Shown: positions 47,644 through 60,377 of the stretch, one piece after another
Position numbering within the stretch: the first letter of the stretch is position 1
How the letters are laid out: each line of letters starts with the position of its first letter
Source of the DNA: Leucocoprinus leucothites
Taxonomy: Eukaryota; Basidiomycota; Agaricomycetes; Agaricales; Agaricaceae
Assembly (NCBI GenBank): GCA_013368445.1
Contig: JAACJO010000008.1
Location: forward strand, 1,178,001-1,242,000
Direction of reading: 5' to 3'
DNA: 64,000 nucleotides
Translations under genes and position numbers: made by a program
The notes under the pieces: generated by a model
What the model was told of the DNA's origin: nothing
Seen by the model: the letters and a program-made list of their open reading frames with translations, nothing else
Databases searched by the model: none

Positions 47644-50170
47644 GGTTGTGGTTTTCACCTGAAGATTGTGTGGAGGTATATATATGTTACAGGGGATATA
47701 GATGGTCCTTCGATCTTACATCCTTATTCGGACGCCTGTTTAATACACTCCATACTATTCCTTTTAAAGTCGCCGACATCCTGAATCCTTTGGTAAAATG
47801 GTCACCAGGTCTGATAAAACTGGTAAGGAGCAAATTCAGTTAGACGCTATGCATTCAATGAGTCGTTAGATACTAAGTTACGTGTACTCAACAGGCAGAA
47901 AAATGAATTCAGAGGATAGCAGCGAGAATCGGTGTAAAGGTGCTTATGGACGGAGGTGACACTGGGTCCGAGTGGTTGTGCCTTAGCCATGTATATGCAA
48001 ATGGGGATTACTTTTCAAGCATTTTGTTCCGATCACGATCCATCATTGTAACTCAAACTCGCGGTTCTTCAAATATTTACCAGCGCCCTCGTTCCACCCA
48101 CCTGCTTCCTTCAATAAAGATTCATTCCCAGCGAACGCCTCGCGCACGACTCAGATGTCAGGGTGCTACCAAGAAGTAATGCCAAGCTGTGCACGATCGG
48201 GCTGGAGCGGGGCGGAAAAATGAAACTCTATTCTTCGGCAAAGCAATAGGCACTCATTTACACTCCCTCATGACCTTGAATTGATACCTAAACACCAATC
48301 CATTGGAGAGGGCTAAACTACAAAGAGGTGCGCGTAGGGAAAAATGCCTCCGCATGACCATCCTTTTAGGAAGGATCGCATCCTAGATCTCGACATTTTT
48401 CAACAGTCTTAAAATGCGCAGCAAATCAAAGTGAATGACCACACGCCCCTTCTTTGAGGGTGTATCCCTGCTGTTCACGTGGCTGAAGAGTGAGTTTCTT
48501 GGAGAAAGAATTGGCTCACTTCAGCCTGTAGCGCGATGGAAATTACTCCCAAGATTTCTCTCGCATTCAAGCGCGATGAGAGGCAAAAGTTTGAAGACAC
48601 CGTAGGGTGGAGTGGAGTCTATGAGTCAAATTCAGGTCCACTTGATTACACGGCAAACTAGTCATTTGACTGCTGAAATTCAGTCAAACTTCAGGAGCGA
48701 AGATTCCACGTTTCTAAACCCCAAAGAAATGACCGCAAGAGCGCCTCGATACAATTCTGATTTCATCTCCGTCCCATGCCACCCACACCCAAAAAATGCA
48801 AGAGTTTTGAGTACGGAACGACAAGGATCACCTGAGTGAGTGAATAGGTAAATATTCAGGACCAAGAACTGGCAGAGGCCTCGCCGAATCAAGATAAGGT
48901 TCCCCGAGCGTATTGACGAGGGGTAAAAAATTTAGATCCCCAAGATCTACATAGAGAGCTTGAAAGACAATAGACCGCTGACCATTTCCAAGAGTCCGCT
49001 TAGCCCCGCCAAATTTCGGCGGCCGTTATTTAGACGAGAAATTTGGTCCATTCAACCGGATGAGAAAGGATTCTTGTCCAAGCCACTCAGAAAGTGGTGG
49101 CATCATGTAAGGGTGTGATAAGCGTTACGATTCTGACTCTAAGCGCAAGTAAGTAGGGGTTATAAGTAGTCCCGGATGAATTCCGCTGCAATTAGGGGAT
49201 CCGCGGCCTAATGATAGGCCGTTGGAGTGAGCTATCGAGGGTTGCTTCCCAACAACTATTCGTCAAAGTTCTTGAAGCTGAGGGGAAATAACGTTTGGAA
49301 TAAATCAAAGTCTTCGGGGCGCGTTGAATGAGGAATAAATTGATAAAGCAGAGAAGAGCTCGATCGCGCCGCCGAAAGTCACCTCGCATCTCGGCATCTT
49401 CCGGGTCCAAATCCTTCAGCAATAAACAGATACGGATCATATGCATCAACACTCTCACCGGAGGTCCGGATGTCCGGACCCGAGGAGGAATAGGGGCTGT
49501 TTCATGGTCATCACAAAGCTCTGAGAGTCCCTTGTGCCAAGGTTATCCGTCTTGGAGCCCGAGGATTGCGATAACTTATAGCCTGAAAACTTTCAACACG
49601 GAGAACAGGAGAGGCAGGGCAAGGCTGTACGAACTTCACAGGATAGAAGTTTCTGATTATCGGAACAAGCTCAACTCCCTAATTGCACCACATTGAAGAA
49701 TCAGTCTTTGACTTCGTGGTCGTTATGGGGTTCAAAACTCGAATATATCATCCTTTTCGTCCACCAGTATGCCCCATATGCTTATACTGCCCTTGGGAAA
49801 TAGTACCCAGTAGTTGGAGACATGTATGTCGAATGATCATGTACTGACAGTTACTTGCTTCTAGATGTAGCCATTTTAGTTTTATCGCTGAGCGCATATC
49901 AGAATGATACCCCAGCAACACTTTTTAGGATGCTTTGGCCAGGGTCTCATGTAAAATAGAAGTCCAGATGGATTACTGCATAGGTATATTTTTAAGGGTG
50001 GTTGTAGTTTGCTTGATGGAGCAGTGTGCATCGTACTCCGTCCTATTACCAAAGCCTTCACGTAGTACGAGACCTAGAAAAAGTAGCTGGTTTAAATAGA
50101 AGAGCATGTGAATCGGTGATAAATGACACTTACAAATGACACCTTATTTTTTTTCGAGGGCGCTGACAGC
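47644..50170. other. 2.5-kb stretch without a supported gene; several short inverted repeats
   Basis: No open frame shows a plausible start, splice pattern or family motif on either strand. Small hairpin-capable repeats cluster at 49009-49046, 49205-49220 and 49463-49480. The stretch could hold the FAD-gene promoter, decayed mobile DNA or a noncoding RNA. Confidence 0.4.
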
Positions 50171-50834
50171 CTAAGACTCGGACTCCCTCGAGGACCGAGA
50201 TTTGCTAGTGCCATCGCTAATCGTCATTTTTGCAATCTGCCCATCAGCATCCTCAATCTCCACCTGAAAATCTTGCGCCGCTACATTTCCTCTATCCTCA
50301 TCATCCTCAGCTGATTCTCCTTGTTCTGGCTCCAACTTCATCATCTCAACTAGCCATTTAGCTCCCTCATCCCATCCGACCATCTCTGCTTCTGCGAGTG
50401 GTGATCGTCCAGCAACATTTTTGATGTCGATAAGATCAACGCCAGGCCCGCCCGGGAACTGTATTAGTTTTTGGATGACAGAGAGATGAGAGTTGAGTGC
50501 CGCCCAATGCAAGGGCGTTGATCCAGAGCTGTTCTGCGCTGAGAGCAAGGATGGCGAGATAATAGGAAGCAAATAATTGAGGACGTCTATGAAGTGCCTT
50601 GCGAATATCAGTTTTCGATCCCCGGGGCCGGACCATCCATCAGTTATTAACATCGTGCTCACCTTCATGTCCGTTTGCCGCTGTCATATGTAGAACGGTG
50701 TTGTCATTGTCATCTCTGACTTGAGAAACTACATCCTGTCCGAACTTTTCTACAAATTGTTGAATGTCTTCAAGATCACCGTATCTGCACGAGAGAAGGA
50801 GTTCGTCTTTATCGTCGCTCGTGGGCACAACCAT
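50171..50834 (-). CDS. YAR1: Ankyrin-repeat protein Yar1-like (ribosome biogenesis)
   Basis: Yeast Yar1 is a small ankyrin protein that escorts newly made ribosomal protein Rps3. The start at 50834 gives MVVPTSDDKDELLLSCRYGD. Ankyrin repeats are visible: NDNTVLHMTAANGHE, then after an 80-nt intron DVLNYLLPIIS and NSSGSTPLHWAALNSHLSVI, then VDLIDIKNVAGRSPLAEAE. The C-terminal tail is acidic (EPEQGESAEDDEDRG) and ends SRESES at TAG 50173-50171. The length (about 190 residues), repeat spacing and acidic tail match Yar1. The identification rests on this layout. Another small ankyrin protein is possible. Confidence 0.78.
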
Positions 50835-51551
50835 TTTTCGTTTCGAGATGAATGATGATAGAGCGCGGTAATCAGTGAAATTATTGAGCTAGAGGGGCAT
50901 CAATGGCATCACATGGAAGAAATCATTCTTTGATCGGCCGGAGCCCTGTTTCTGGCCAATCAGCATCCTTCATCTCCACAATTCCCTGAATCTAACCTCA
51001 ATTCTGATACTCCCCAAGGACCGCATGGCTACCGACAACGCCTGTGATAAAGAACATGTTCTCATGGGGATAACTGACACAGAACCCATGCACTGATCTA
51101 GCGTAGTCAACGCATGTGCATGAGGAGGCTAACCAGTTCTTCGCTAGCGGCTTTGAGAGCTCGGGTCTGAGCCCCTACCGACCACTACAAAGGTTGTGGG
51201 GATGTGGGTGGTGCAGGAAGAGACGAGGAACGAAACTTGTGACACGCAAGACCGTAAAACTCCGGTTCACACACCGAAGCCTGTCTTAAAACGCCATGCA
51301 TCAATCGGTAAGCATTATAGATCTCCAAGAATCTAGTGCAAATCCATATGACACTCATCATGTGGAAAGCTATATACACATAGACTTTCCCCCAGGATAG
51401 GGTTTGCTGGCCACCTGAACTTTTAGACTTTTTCTGGTTGACGTTTCTAAAAGCGTTTCCCTCCTACGGTTCACCCTCGCGGGCTCGAGCTTTGCTTCCC
51501 TCACCGATTCACTTCGCTTCTCGTTAAGTCCCCTCCTGCACTTTCCTCAGA
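50835..51551. other. Divergent promoter region, YAR1 and the 7TM gene
   Basis: The 717 bp lie between two starts pointing apart. Short minus-strand frames near 51185-51379 have no recognisable feature. Confidence 0.45.
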
Positions 51552-53789
51552 ATGTCGCACATATCTCCCGCGCCGTACCTGGTATGGGCGTTTGTTTCGT
51601 GTATGGTGAGTGCTAGACGCAGCCAACGAGTCATGGTTTGCATATTCATGTTTTCATGGCAGCTCTGGGGATTTCTGCTCTTTCATCTGTGGTCCTTCGA
51701 CCGCTTCAAATGCTTGAGGTACGAACATATGTGTTGTGGTCATGACGGTCTTAATGCTGACTGTGCTTTTGGATAGGTGGAATAGCGGGCCATACTCAGG
51801 AGCATTCAAGCGAATCATGACTGTAAGTTATCGTTCAATCAAAGAACGCTTGGCTCATGCTCGCCGCATTAGTATTCGTACTTTCTCAGTATACCGCTAA
51901 TAGCAATATATGCAATTGGAAATGCCGTCATCAAGTACCGTGAAGGGTTTATGGAGATCCCCTTCCATGGGTGTATGTGCTTTGAGGCTTCCATCTCGAC
52001 TCGAACTGACAACAGGTTTAGTCCTTCCGAAGCCCTACACATTCTGGGAGCCTTCTGCTAGGCGTTGGATCTTCCCCCTAACCCTCTTGTTCTCCATTGC
52101 ATGGGGTCTAGAAATGTACGTGAGCCTTGGTTCTCACCTGGCATAACACTCGGACTTTGAAGTTGATGTCATGCTGTTCGGTCAGGGTTACCCACTTAGA
52201 AGGTGAGCTCGGGTCTCACCGGTAGCTCAATCATACCGAGGGCTGATTGGAATCTCTATTACTTTGACGACCAGAGCTCTGCTTCTGGCTCTACCTAGTC
52301 AATTCAACAGCCAAGAATCAAGACTGGTTCAAGACCTTGTACTTTAGAACATGGGCCGTCGGCTCTGTGATCGCTGTGATCGGCATGCCTCTGGTTGCTA
52401 TCTTGACGCGGTCAGATCCCATTAAGGTGTGCCCTCTGTGCTTGCTCTCACAGAATGTTATTTATCCCAGCAGAATGAAGCATACACATTCTTGGCAGGC
52501 AGCCTCGGCAGTTTTGCGTTGACTTTATGGTTCTTGCCCATCTTGTAAGTGTCTTTTTGGAGGGAGATGTGACGCAAAACCCTGATTTTCTATCCATCAG
52601 ATACATGTTCCCGTCATTCCTAAGGAACCTAGTAGGTTATTTCGGTCAGCTAAATCAGCTCAAGAATGCTGATTTACTTGCTCCCTGATTTTAGAAGTCG
52701 GAAGGTGTTGATGTGGGAACTATTGTTCGACTTACGAAGTTTGAGGAGTTGAACGTGAGTTCCTGTCTCCAGGCGAGTGGGTATCGAACTTACGTTGAGC
52801 TGATGCAGAGAATCCGTGTCCTATTTCGTTTCTTCTTCTGTGTACCTCTTCTTATCCTGGGTATTGATGGATGCCGGCCGCATGATCATCATATCAACGA
52901 GAGTATGCTCTGGACAGGTGTGCCTCTCATGTTCATGCGAAAAACCTTTTTTAATTCATCGGTGATAGACTTTCTTGTGATTCTTGCCTCCTTCGGCGTT
53001 GCCGTGTCGTCAGGAATTACGCTTGTCGTAAGTTGATTGATCGCCGTTGGCAGCTCTGCATGCCACTAATTAATCCACTAGATATTTTTCCCTCGTTCGA
53101 TCGAGGGGGAGATCGCAGCTAAGGATGCTCAGAAGGAGCGAAAACGTTCCCGTACTGGCCGCTCGACTTTCGGCCACTCTGCAAGTTACATGGAGTCGCA
53201 TGGTCCGAGCCGCATGAACACCTACGTATCAGAAACACACTCCTTCAGTCAAGCGCACTCTGCCGTTGGATACAGCGACCGGCCTTACACCGCTGGTGGT
53301 CAGAACACCTACCATTTTGTTTCTTCACCATCGAAGACAAACATCCGAAAGAATAGCTTTGAAAGTCCTTTCACCGACGATGGCTCACAGCCAGCGCATG
53401 ACTTCAAAAATATGGATAAGCCTTGGAAAGAGGAAGAAAGAGATGTTGCAGCACCACTACCCCCCATTAGGCCCAACAGGAGGCGTGGAACTGACATTGA
53501 GCTCGGAGGATTTGATACTCTCACCGAAACAAACCTTTCAGTTCATAACTTGCGGATGTCAAATGTCAATCCGTTAGTACACGGCTTTACATCGCCTATC
53601 AGTAAGTTCTTAACTGCAGCACCGTTGTACCTTTTCTAATCACCACTCGAGACCTTGGGTATGCGGCTGAACAGGTTGAACGCGTCACCCCCAGATATAC
53701 CTTCAAAAAGTAGTGGTACACCCATTACCTTCGCATCACCATTTCGTTCGTTCCGCGGAGGGAGTAGTGGATGCATTTATTCCTGTTAA
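51552..53789 (+). CDS. Predicted seven-transmembrane protein, conserved type in basidiomycetes
   Basis: The start ATG at 51552 gives MSHISPAPYLVWAFVSCM. Membrane segments visible in order are LVWAFVSCM+LWGFLLFHLW, YSYFLSIPLIAIYAIGNAV, RRWIFPLTLLFSIAWGLEM, ELCFWLYLVNS, FRTWAVGSVIAVIGMPLVA, AGSLGSFALTLWFLPILYMF, FRFFFCVPLLILGIDG and DFLVILASFGVAVSSGITLV. A long cytosolic tail (from EIAAKDAQKERKRS) is Ser/Thr-rich. Nine or more short introns split the helices, and one exon is only 17 nt long (52186-52202). With an intron acceptor near 53694, the last exon ends FRSFRGGSSGCIYSC at TAA 53787-53789. The topology is receptor-like, but I cannot tie it to the known fungal receptor classes such as Ste3. 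Confidence 0.78.
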
Positions 53790-54576
53790 TTATTGACCTA
53801 ACGCTAATTACGTCATCTTCGCTCAAGCTATTCTTTCACGTTGGACACTTCCACCATACATTGTACAATATTCTTCACGGGCCTTAACAATGCTGGATTT
53901 GAAACCCTTACTTCCAATCCAGGACCCTCGCCTGGATTACGGATATTGTTGTAAGGCCATTGACCATACCTGATACACGGGTAACCAGGTGGATTGTCGG
54001 AACAATTTCCCAGAGGCCGCCTTTCAGTAGTTTAGTGTACTAACAGTTTTATGTAGCCGATTTCCATGTGAAGTTCCCAAGAAGTTCTTAGTCTTGAGGG
54101 AAGTCTTGATCACAGGGTTGATGCATGGATCACGGGTACCCGGCTGAAACGGGTCGGTCCCAACCCCAGAGGTGAGATGGTAGGCCTTGTAAAACCCAAA
54201 CCTACTTACCACTTCTCACTATTAGGCCCGAACACTCATTCAGCGCAGTTTTGCAGACCAGTCCAATCGGTATCACTGTGCTTGTCTCTTCAGGGACTAT
54301 CTCCTACACTTCGGAAACTTCGCGATTGCACCGGTCCGCAGTGCTGCTTCGTTGGATGCCGAATGACTTGTTCACCTGGTCCCGTCCTTTCGTTTGATGG
54401 CTTCTTCGACACTGTAGCACGCAGTTGACGGAGAAACCGGGCATGTCATATAAAACGACGTCTCAGCTTTCCCGGCCCTGGACCAGAAGGGACAACTTGA
54501 TAGTTCCGCTACTCTTGAAGTTCAACGGCCTGAAACTTTGCAAGCCTGCCACACAGTCGCCGACAACACTGAAACG
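53790..54576. other. Intergenic region upstream of the GH30 gene
   Basis: No gene is supported. Small open frames lack protein character. Confidence 0.4.
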
Positions 54577-56577
54577 ATGTCTTCTACGCGGTCGCGCATC
54601 ATTTCCCAGGTCCTCCTCGGTATCCTCTGGGCATCAGTTGTTCCAATCATCGGGGTAAACGCCGCTACAGTCTCATCCACGCCGACTCAAACCTTCACGG
54701 GCATTGGCGGCTCAGGGGCGTGGTGGCCAAATGATCTTTGGCATTTCCCCGAATCGACCAGGCAGAATCTCTCTGCATTGTTATTCAGCTCTAGTGGGCT
54801 CGGATTATCGAGTTACCGGTACAACGTCGGTGCAGGAGGCGTAAACGTGTCAAACCCGACTAGGGCACCGGAGACCTTTTATGTTAGCCCTGGCGTCTAC
54901 GACTTCACCAAAGACCAGCAGGGAGTGTACTTCTTGAACGAGGCGTCCAAGCGAGGCGTTCGGTCCCTGACAGCATTTGCAAACAGTGCACCAGCCCGGT
55001 TGACTTCTGGTGGTGCCAGTTGTAATGGACAATTTGTGTCTGGTCGGTTGCGATTTCATTTAAAAGCAAGCACTTCCTAACTTCCAGACACTTGCGTAGG
55101 GAACGGGAATGCTTATGGAACATACCTCGCTGATGTGATTGCCCACTTCCGCTCTCAGGGAATCAATATCAACCTCGTATCACCAATAAACGAGCCGGAC
55201 AGTAGTTTTGGGCCATCGCCTTGTGGGCAGGAGGGAATGCAGGTCTTGCCTTCGCAGTAAGCGTTGTTAGAAATGAGACATTGGTCCATTAATTAACTAT
55301 CTTGTAGGCGTGCTGAAGTCGTCAACGGGCTGTGGAATGCCCTCTCATCGCGAGGTCTCACATCTTCCGTTGGTATACTTGCGGACGAGTCTTCAACACT
55401 CGGAAATGCAGCGAACGAGTATTCCTCTTGGTTGCCTCAAGTCATTGACAAAGTTGCAGCGCTGGTTCATCATACCTATGATTTTCCAAGCGATTCTAGC
55501 TATACGTCCTACATTTCAAATACTAACCGACAGTTCCCTGGGAAGCAAACCTGGATGTCGGTAAGTTTGGCTGGTTGACGCGGCTGGAATTTGACTCACA
55601 TCAGTACGGCTCAGGAAATTTGCTGCTCACTTGGAAATGCTGATGGGAGTGGAAAGGGCTATTCCCAAGGATATGACCCAACGTGAGCGACTTTTATTGG
55701 TAGATAATACTGGAGGGCCTTGTCTAATGGTCCCGCAGGATTAAGAATGCCTTGATGTTCTCTGGTCTCGTTTTCCAAAGTCTTGTCCTGGCAGGCGAGC
55801 CTCATTACGATGTATGTGGCACATTGCTCCGCCTATGGCAATGAATTGTCTGACACACAGTTTCCAAGTTCTGGACTTTGGTCTCCAACGGTGATAGATC
55901 TACCTCCACGTTGTCATGACCTGAAAGACTGACCCACGCAATAAAACAAGGCCTCGGGTGCTCCCCGTTGAATAATCCTTCCTGTGCCGCTACGGCTAAT
56001 TCAAACGGCTGGAATGTGAGTTGAGAGTCCTTCAATAGTTTGCACAATCACTGAAATTGACCCGGAAGGATGGTCTGATCTATTACGATGGAAATTATGC
56101 GAGAAACGGGAATTTCCAACTTTGTGGGTGTTTTCTGACTCTTGGAACTCGTCATCATACGGATTCTGATCGACTCTGTAGATATCAAGAAGCAATTCTG
56201 GACCTACAAGCATTTCGGCAATTTCGTGAAACGTAAGTTACACCGTTGAGTTCCCAGTGAATAAACGGCCACGAAATGACAGCAATGTCCCAGCTGGTTC
56301 CCAAAGGCGTGCAATCACTGGCTCGGGCTCAACGAATTCCATGATGGCGGTTACAGATTCCTCCAGCTTCTATATAATCGCCATGAATCCCACTAACTCG
56401 GCCACGACCTTGACTTTAACCTTCCCCGAGAACGTGTGTGCTACTGAAGCTCACCGCACATCGGCCTCAGAGGATTTTTCAAACATCGGTGCTGCTACCA
56501 GGAGTGGTAGTAACTGGGCGCTGCCGCTCAGCGCAAATAGTTTGACCACTTATATCTTCGCCAGGAGGACCTGCTAG
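54577..56577 (+). CDS. Secreted glycoside hydrolase family 30, probable endo-beta-1,6-galactanase type
   Basis: The ATG at 54577 gives MSSTRSRIISQVLLGILWAS, a signal peptide with a hydrophobic core through VVPIIGVNA. The mature part begins TVSSTPTQTFTGIGGSG. GH30 features follow: GLGLSSYRYNVGAGGV, LTAFANSAPARLTSGG, and the acid/base Glu in INLVSPINEPDSSFGP. The nucleophile Glu is in GKQTWMS|EICC, split by an intron. SLVLAGEPHYDFWTLVSNG and GLGCSPLNNPSCA follow. The C-terminal beta-sheet domain is GSGSTNSMMAVTDSSSFYI, TLTLTFPENV and ANSLTTYIFARRTC, with stop TAG at 56575-56577. About eight introns are needed. Activity on beta-1,6-galactan is inferred from the fungal subgroup, not shown by the sequence. 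Confidence 0.85.
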
Positions 56578-56735
56578 TGAATCGAAAAGGAAGTTTCGAA
56601 ATTTTGAAATGCTGTATCCATTTTGCACGATCGTCGGTGTAATAAAATACCAAATACGTTGAATGTGAATATCACTGATCCATGCACGGCCTGAGTAGAG
56701 CAAATTGGGAGCAAAGGTCAAGAACAACCTGGAAA

Positions 56736-57392
56736 ATGAGTGTGGGAAAGGTGTTTACGGTAGGTAACTTGCCACCAGCTACCACTACCCTCTTCTTTAT
56801 CATATACGCCACCCCTCTTATATCTCGGTTCATTAAGACAGTGATACATAGATACATGTGGTATGTCTACTTTGTATACTGCTCATCTGCAGGTGTACTG
56901 AGGCCAGCGTGACCAGCAAACATATCTTGAATGCTCAAGTTTCCATTCGTGCCCCTTGCTGCAAGCAGTGGTACGATTGCGCCGAATGTCACGCGGAAGC
57001 TCAGACACATCCATTGGCTAAGACGACGGAAATGGCATTCATTTGCAAAAAATGCAAGAAAGCTTTTAGAAAAGACATGACTGCATATGAGGAGAGTGAT
57101 GAATACTGCCCCCATTGCGATAACCACTACGTATGTCCTTTCAGATACACTCGTGACAGGTGATCAACACGATTATTGCTTGTAGGTGGTAGAAGCCAAG
57201 ACGCCACAAGCCGTCTTAGGGGTGGAAGGAGAGGATGCGAGAGTCGATAACAGGTGTGTCTAGAAAGTTATGATCGATGAACAAAAATGAAATACGCGGG
57301 TCAGGATGCTCAAGGATGATCGCGCCCGCCAAACGAAGAATAAATCATTGTTCACCCTGGACTCGGATGATTTAATGGAGAGGCTAGGATAA
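56736..57392 (+). CDS. HOT13: CHY-type zinc finger protein, Hot13-like
   Basis: Yeast Hot13 is a zinc-binding protein of the mitochondrial intermembrane space that keeps the Mia40 import pathway active. The core reads SKHILNAQVSIRAPCCKQW, then YDCAECHAE, then FICKKCKKAF, then DEYCPHCDNHY, so all the Cys and His pairs of a CHY finger are present. After an intron comes VVEAKTPQAVLGVEGEDARV, then MLKDDRARQ and the end SDDLMERLG at TAA 57390-57392. The first exon is uncertain. A start at 56736 (MSVGK...) with an intron joining to ASVTSKHIL near 56902 gives a clean frame, but other starts are possible. The short length fits the family. Confidence 0.75.
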
Positions 57393-57642
57393 TGCTCCAC
57401 GCTGCTATGTATCTTCGCTCACAACTGGACCTGGCATTACCCAACTTGAAGGCTTGATCTTGGTCGTTCTCATGGGAAATCGGCAATTGATTTTCTGGGC
57501 ATATTGATGGTGTGTACTCGCGATCTAGCATATGTGGTATACAGTCAGAAGACTTTTCTGTGTACACATCAGGGATGTCGACTATCAGAGTGTCTTGTGG
57601 TATTTCTGCATTGGATTGTTATAAGCCAAAAGTAATCGAAAG

Positions 57643-57714
57643 TCCTTCTTAGCTCAGTTGGTAGAGCGCGTCACTAGTAATGACGAGGTCAGTCGTTCGA
57701 GTCGGCTAGAAGGA
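57643..57714 (+). tRNA. tRNA-Thr (AGT anticodon), no intron
   Basis: All four arms pair: acceptor TCCTTCT/AGAAGGA, D-arm GCTC/GAGC, anticodon stem CGTCA/TGACG with loop CTAGTAA, and T-arm AGTCG/CGGCT with loop TTCGAGT. Anticodon AGT reads threonine codons (A34 would be edited to inosine). A TTTT run follows shortly after the 3' end, as for RNA polymerase III termination. Confidence 0.95.
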
Positions 57715-58291
57715 ATTATATTTTCATGCTCTTTCAGAGACCATCGGAGCGACAGGGGAGGGATAATTTGGGGCAATATCGTCCTCTTCTTGGACACAGT
57801 AGATGATTGCCTCGATTGAAGGTTTTACAAAGTTTCGTGTGGCAATGTTGATGGTACAACTGAATGGGCATGTCCATGACGGTCAGCTGAGCACAAAGCC
57901 ACACACTCTATGATGGCTCTTATCCACGGATCATCTCCGTACTGGTTTATATCGGTTTTGTCGGACTGAGAGGTAGTGAGTGGTTTCATAAAATACCATA
58001 TTCGCGCCAAAAAAAAATAGTGAGTCTGACCACAAGAAATTCATATCTTTGGTATCACTCTGGCTAGGGTGAACGGAATTCATTGGAAGAACTTCCTCTC
58101 ATTGGTATGCAAAGGGATTCCCATGCCCTGGGAATCAATGAAGAACAAACTTGAAGCCAGGGCCGATCTGATTAACTTCTCGGCTTCAGATTCCCATACT
58201 AGTAATGGCTTCTTGAATTTCCCTGAGTGTTTGTCTGCACATCTCCTAGCTTTGGCCAAGGTTACTGCTCTCAGGCCAACATAGCGGCTAA
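57715..58291. other. Intergenic region between tRNA-Thr and the MFS gene
   Basis: It contains an A-run near 58008-58016. No gene is supported. Confidence 0.45.
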
Positions 58292-60377
58292 ATGAGCACT
58301 CCCACTCCCACTTCAGCCAATCATGCTAGGCCTGTAAATACCGACATCAGCTTCTCGGATAAGGAAAGCGAAAGCACTTCAAGAGATGTGTTGAACGGCG
58401 GAGAAGGGAAAACCCCGATAGCATCAGTCCTCAACGAGTCTTCAGAAGCGAATGCTATCGAGTTTCCTGAAGGTGGATTCTGCGCGTGGGGCGTTGTCTT
58501 GGGAGGGTAAGCGCTGGTATCTTCCCATTGTATCTCCCAAAACCTTGACAATCATCGATGTCCATCCTATGAAGCTTCCTGACTCAATTTTGTACTTACG
58601 GGTGTGTATAGCTGTCGAGTGATGTGTGGATGTTCACACCAATGAGGAATCGGGCTTAGGTATATCAATGCATTCGGGGTTTACCAAGGTATTGAACTGA
58701 GCGGGGTTCAAGATTACTACACCAGAATTTATATGACAGAGTACTCAGCTTCTACCATTTCGTGCGTGTAGCTTCATGGTAGTCTCCCAAGTGTAGCTGG
58801 AAATTCAACAACTAGATGGATTGGGAGTGTCAATTCGTTCTTGACCGTTTCAACAGGTCTTGTGTGCGGGAGGGTTTACGACAAGGGTTATTGGTGAGTT
58901 CTCTTTTATGCTGGGAGATAGATTTTTCTGTCAGACTCAACTTGACCAGGATGTTCCTACTTTATGGTGGTGCATTCGTGATGTCGCTCTCGCTGTTCAT
59001 GCTTTCGTTCGTGAAACCAAATCAATTTTTCGGAGTAAGAGATACATACCATAACCGAAAGCTATTGATCCCTTGAAAATGTTATATTACAGGCATTTCT
59101 TTGCCAAGGGATAGGCGTAGGGTTAGGGGGTGGCATGATATATGTCCCTTCTTTTGCACTGATTTCGCACTGGTTCAACAAAAAGAGGGATGCGGCTATG
59201 CCCATCACTACGGCAGGGGTATCGTTGGGTTCAATCGTAACGCCTATCATGGTCAACCAGTTGCTGGCAAAGCCATCCTTAACGTTTGCTACAGTAACAC
59301 GATTACATGCGGGACTTACGACGCTTGTTCTCCTGGCCGCTTGCTTTTTGATGAAACCAAGACTTCCCTTTTCGACAGAGCACGCCGAACTCATGGAGTG
59401 TCTGAAGAGGTTTTTAAGAGACTGGGCTTACATCCTAACAGCACTCGGGTGAGTCTAAATGCCTACTTGGAGACCAATAGCTTGATTGACCTACGTAGCC
59501 TTGGCCTATTTGGGATGGGTTTCTTCTTCCCCTTATTCTATCTCCAGCTGGCGGCTACAACCCATGGCTTAGATGAGAGATTTGCTTTCTACTCGGTGCG
59601 TTCAAATGATTGCGATCACAAATCAGGTGCAGTGACAGCTCATACGAACGCAGCTGGTAATCGCGAATAGCAGTGGATTTATAGCTCGGCTGCTGTGTGG
59701 ACCGCTGACACACAAGATAAGTGTCAATAGCTTGGCAACTATATCCGCTGTAGTATGTGGTTCCGTCACATTTGCATATGCAAGCATAGGCTCGGTCGCA
59801 AGTATTGTCACTGTTGGCATATTGTTTGGGGCTTTCTGCGGTATTTGTGGGTAGACGCGGTCAATTTCTGAGTTGAGTTTGCTGAGATCACGGAATACAG
59901 ATGTTGGGACAATGGCGCCTCTAGTAGCCTTATTGACCGATAATCCCGGCGAGCTAGGGTAAGTGCTCAGTTTTTGGCATGAAGGAAGAGGAATGTGATT
60001 GACGCTAGGAGCGAACGATAGAATACGACTCGGAATAGCCTTCGCAATTTCAGGTCAGTGGCGGGTAGCACGTAGAGGGATCAGCTTCGTTGACCTTCCA
60101 TAGGGATTGGAGAAGTGACAGGTAGGATAATACATCCTTAGGCGACCTCGAGAACTCAAAAACGACAGGTCCGCCGATCATGGGCGCGTTACTGGGGACT
60201 ACAGAGTACCACTGGTGGCGCCCAGCACTGGTTGATGGAGTAGGTCTTGCTAAGCTCGTGCGTTCCAGACATCCACTAATTGGTTATGAGTTAATCATAC
60301 TGGGCGCTGGTGTATGCTTCGTGGCTGTTCGGCTGATTCTTCGGAGGAGGAAACTTCAAGTGCTTATTGTGACTTAA
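58292..60377 (+). CDS. Major facilitator transporter, monocarboxylate-transporter-like
   Basis: The start ATG at 58292 gives MSTPTPTSANHARPV. About 60 polar residues precede the first helix, which begins EFPEGGFCAWGVVLGG, a signature of the fungal MCT-like MFS group. Visible later parts are YINAFGVYQ, GSVNSFLTVSTGLVCGRVYDK, MFLLYGGAFVMSLSLFMLSF, FLCQGIGVGLGGGMIYVPSF, SHWFNKKRDAAMPITTAGVS, LGLFGMGFFFPLFYLQLAA, a GFIARLLCGPLT segment, TDVGTMAPLVALLTDNPGEL and the last helix IILGAGVCFVAVRLILR. About ten introns split the helices. Relatives include riboflavin and monocarboxylate carriers, so the substrate is open. Some junctions, especially near 58580-58660 and 60240-60300, are uncertain. Confidence 0.82.

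Noticed and set aside
51552..53789. Ste3-type pheromone receptor
   Set aside because: The helix count is compatible, but none of the Ste3 motifs I can recall is visible and there are no nearby mating-type genes such as pheromone precursors with a CaaX end.
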